Part shown: positions 63,630-64,000 of the stretch, piece after piece | Position numbering within the stretch: position 1 is the first letter of the stretch | Layout of the letters: each line of letters opens with the position of its first letter | Origin: Paenibacillus pabuli | GTDB taxonomy: Bacteria > Bacillota > Bacilli > Paenibacillales > Paenibacillaceae | Assembly (NCBI RefSeq): GCF_039831995.1 | Contig: NZ_JBDOIO010000003.1 | Location: 1,488,001-1,552,000, forward strand | Length of the DNA: 64,000 nt | Direction of reading: 5' to 3' | The notes under the pieces: generated by a model | Database searches by the model: none | What the model saw: only the letters and a program-made list of their open reading frames with translations | Told to the model about the DNA's origin: nothing | Translations under genes and position numbers: made by a program

Positions 63630-64000
63630 TTACCCTTGTTGTACAAGACGTTGCATTTCAGCCGCAACTTTGGCTTTGTCTGCTTGTCCAGTGATTCCGC
63701 CGCCTACAATAACCAGATCCGGTTGTGCTTTGATTACCTCAGGCAATGTTTCCAGCTTGATGCCACCAGCTACAGCCGTTTTTGCGTTTTTCACAGCAGC
63801 TTTGATCGTTTGCAGATCTTCGAACGGGCTTTGTCCTTCGGCTTGCAGGTCATAACCTGTGTGTACACAGATGTAATCTACGCCAAGCGAATCAACTTCA
63901 CGAGCACGTTGTTCAAGGTTAGGCACGTTGATCATGTCCACAAGAACTTGTTTGTTTTGTTTCTTCGCTTCTGCTACTGCACCTTTGATCGTACTGTCAT
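63630..64000 (-). CDS. hxlA: 3-hexulose-6-phosphate synthase, 5' end cut by window edge
   Basis: The visible C-terminal 122 residues include TIKGAVAEAKKQNKQVLVDM, INVPNLEQRAREVDSLGVDY, VAGGIKLETLPEV and IVGGGITGQADKAKVA, the pattern of HxlA (an orotidine-decarboxylase-like barrel). It condenses formaldehyde with ribulose-5-phosphate. The start lies beyond the right edge. Together with hxlB it fixes or detoxifies formaldehyde. Confidence 0.95.
   Translation of the reverse strand, partial: DSTIKGAVAEAKKQNKQVLVDMINVPNLEQRAREVDSLGVDYICVHTGYDLQAEGQSPFEDLQTIKAAVKNAKTAVAGGIKLETLPEVIKAQPDLVIVGGGITGQADKAKVAAEMQRLVQQG

Overview
The window reads as chromosome of a spore-forming, low-to-mid GC member of the Bacillales, most likely Paenibacillus or a close relative. 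The basis is strong AGGAGG-type ribosome binding sites throughout, glgC/glgD as separate subunit genes, a spore-coat transglutaminase (tgl), a CYP102-type P450-reductase fusion, an AraC/binding-protein fusion of the Btr type, YesM/YesN-like sugar signalling and an HxlR/HxlB/HxlA cluster. No rRNA, tRNA, insertion sequence, prophage or CRISPR array was seen. The genus is inferred from gene content only.

Left part (1-14.3 kb): a metal-dependent hydrolase cut by the edge, a GH13 alpha-glucosidase, a VanZ-like protein, an AraC/GyrI-type regulator, then glgC-glgD-glgP on the minus strand (glgB and glgA are absent here), a FucO-like iron alcohol dehydrogenase, an M3 peptidase, a 30-residue membrane peptide gene and a lipoprotein. 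From 14.3 to 27.8 kb: an orphan KhtT N-terminal domain, a large hybrid histidine kinase, tgl, a divergent IF-3 paralogue, ppaC, a [2Fe-2S] protein, a phosphatase that seems to start at ATT, a luciferase-like monooxygenase, an LTA-synthase-like sulfatase, a PPDK-like protein without its phosphohistidine domain, and a VOC protein.

From 27.9 to 36.6 kb: a Fur-box-controlled siderophore binding lipoprotein and its AraC/binding-protein regulator, then a tightly packed minus-strand run of seven genes (RidA, GNAT, APH-type kinase, 726-residue methyltransferase, histidine phosphatase, DEDDh exonuclease broken by a TGA, small acidic protein). This run is the best candidate for an undescribed system. 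From 37.0 to 48.9 kb lies a carbohydrate-use locus: propeller glycosidase, AraC regulator, Gfo/Idh/MocA oxidoreductase, two-component system, two permeases, binding protein and an (alpha/alpha)6 glycosidase, with cre-like sites.

The right part (49-64 kb) has two small unknown genes, the P450-reductase fusion, glutathione peroxidase, lutABC, a DeoR regulator with rhaB (rhamnose use yields L-lactaldehyde and then lactate, which LutABC could oxidise), a DUF2500 protein, PepF, and hxlR, hxlB and a partial hxlA for the ribulose monophosphate pathway of formaldehyde fixation. Start codons were chosen by ribosome binding site spacing, so several genes are shorter than their longest open frame.
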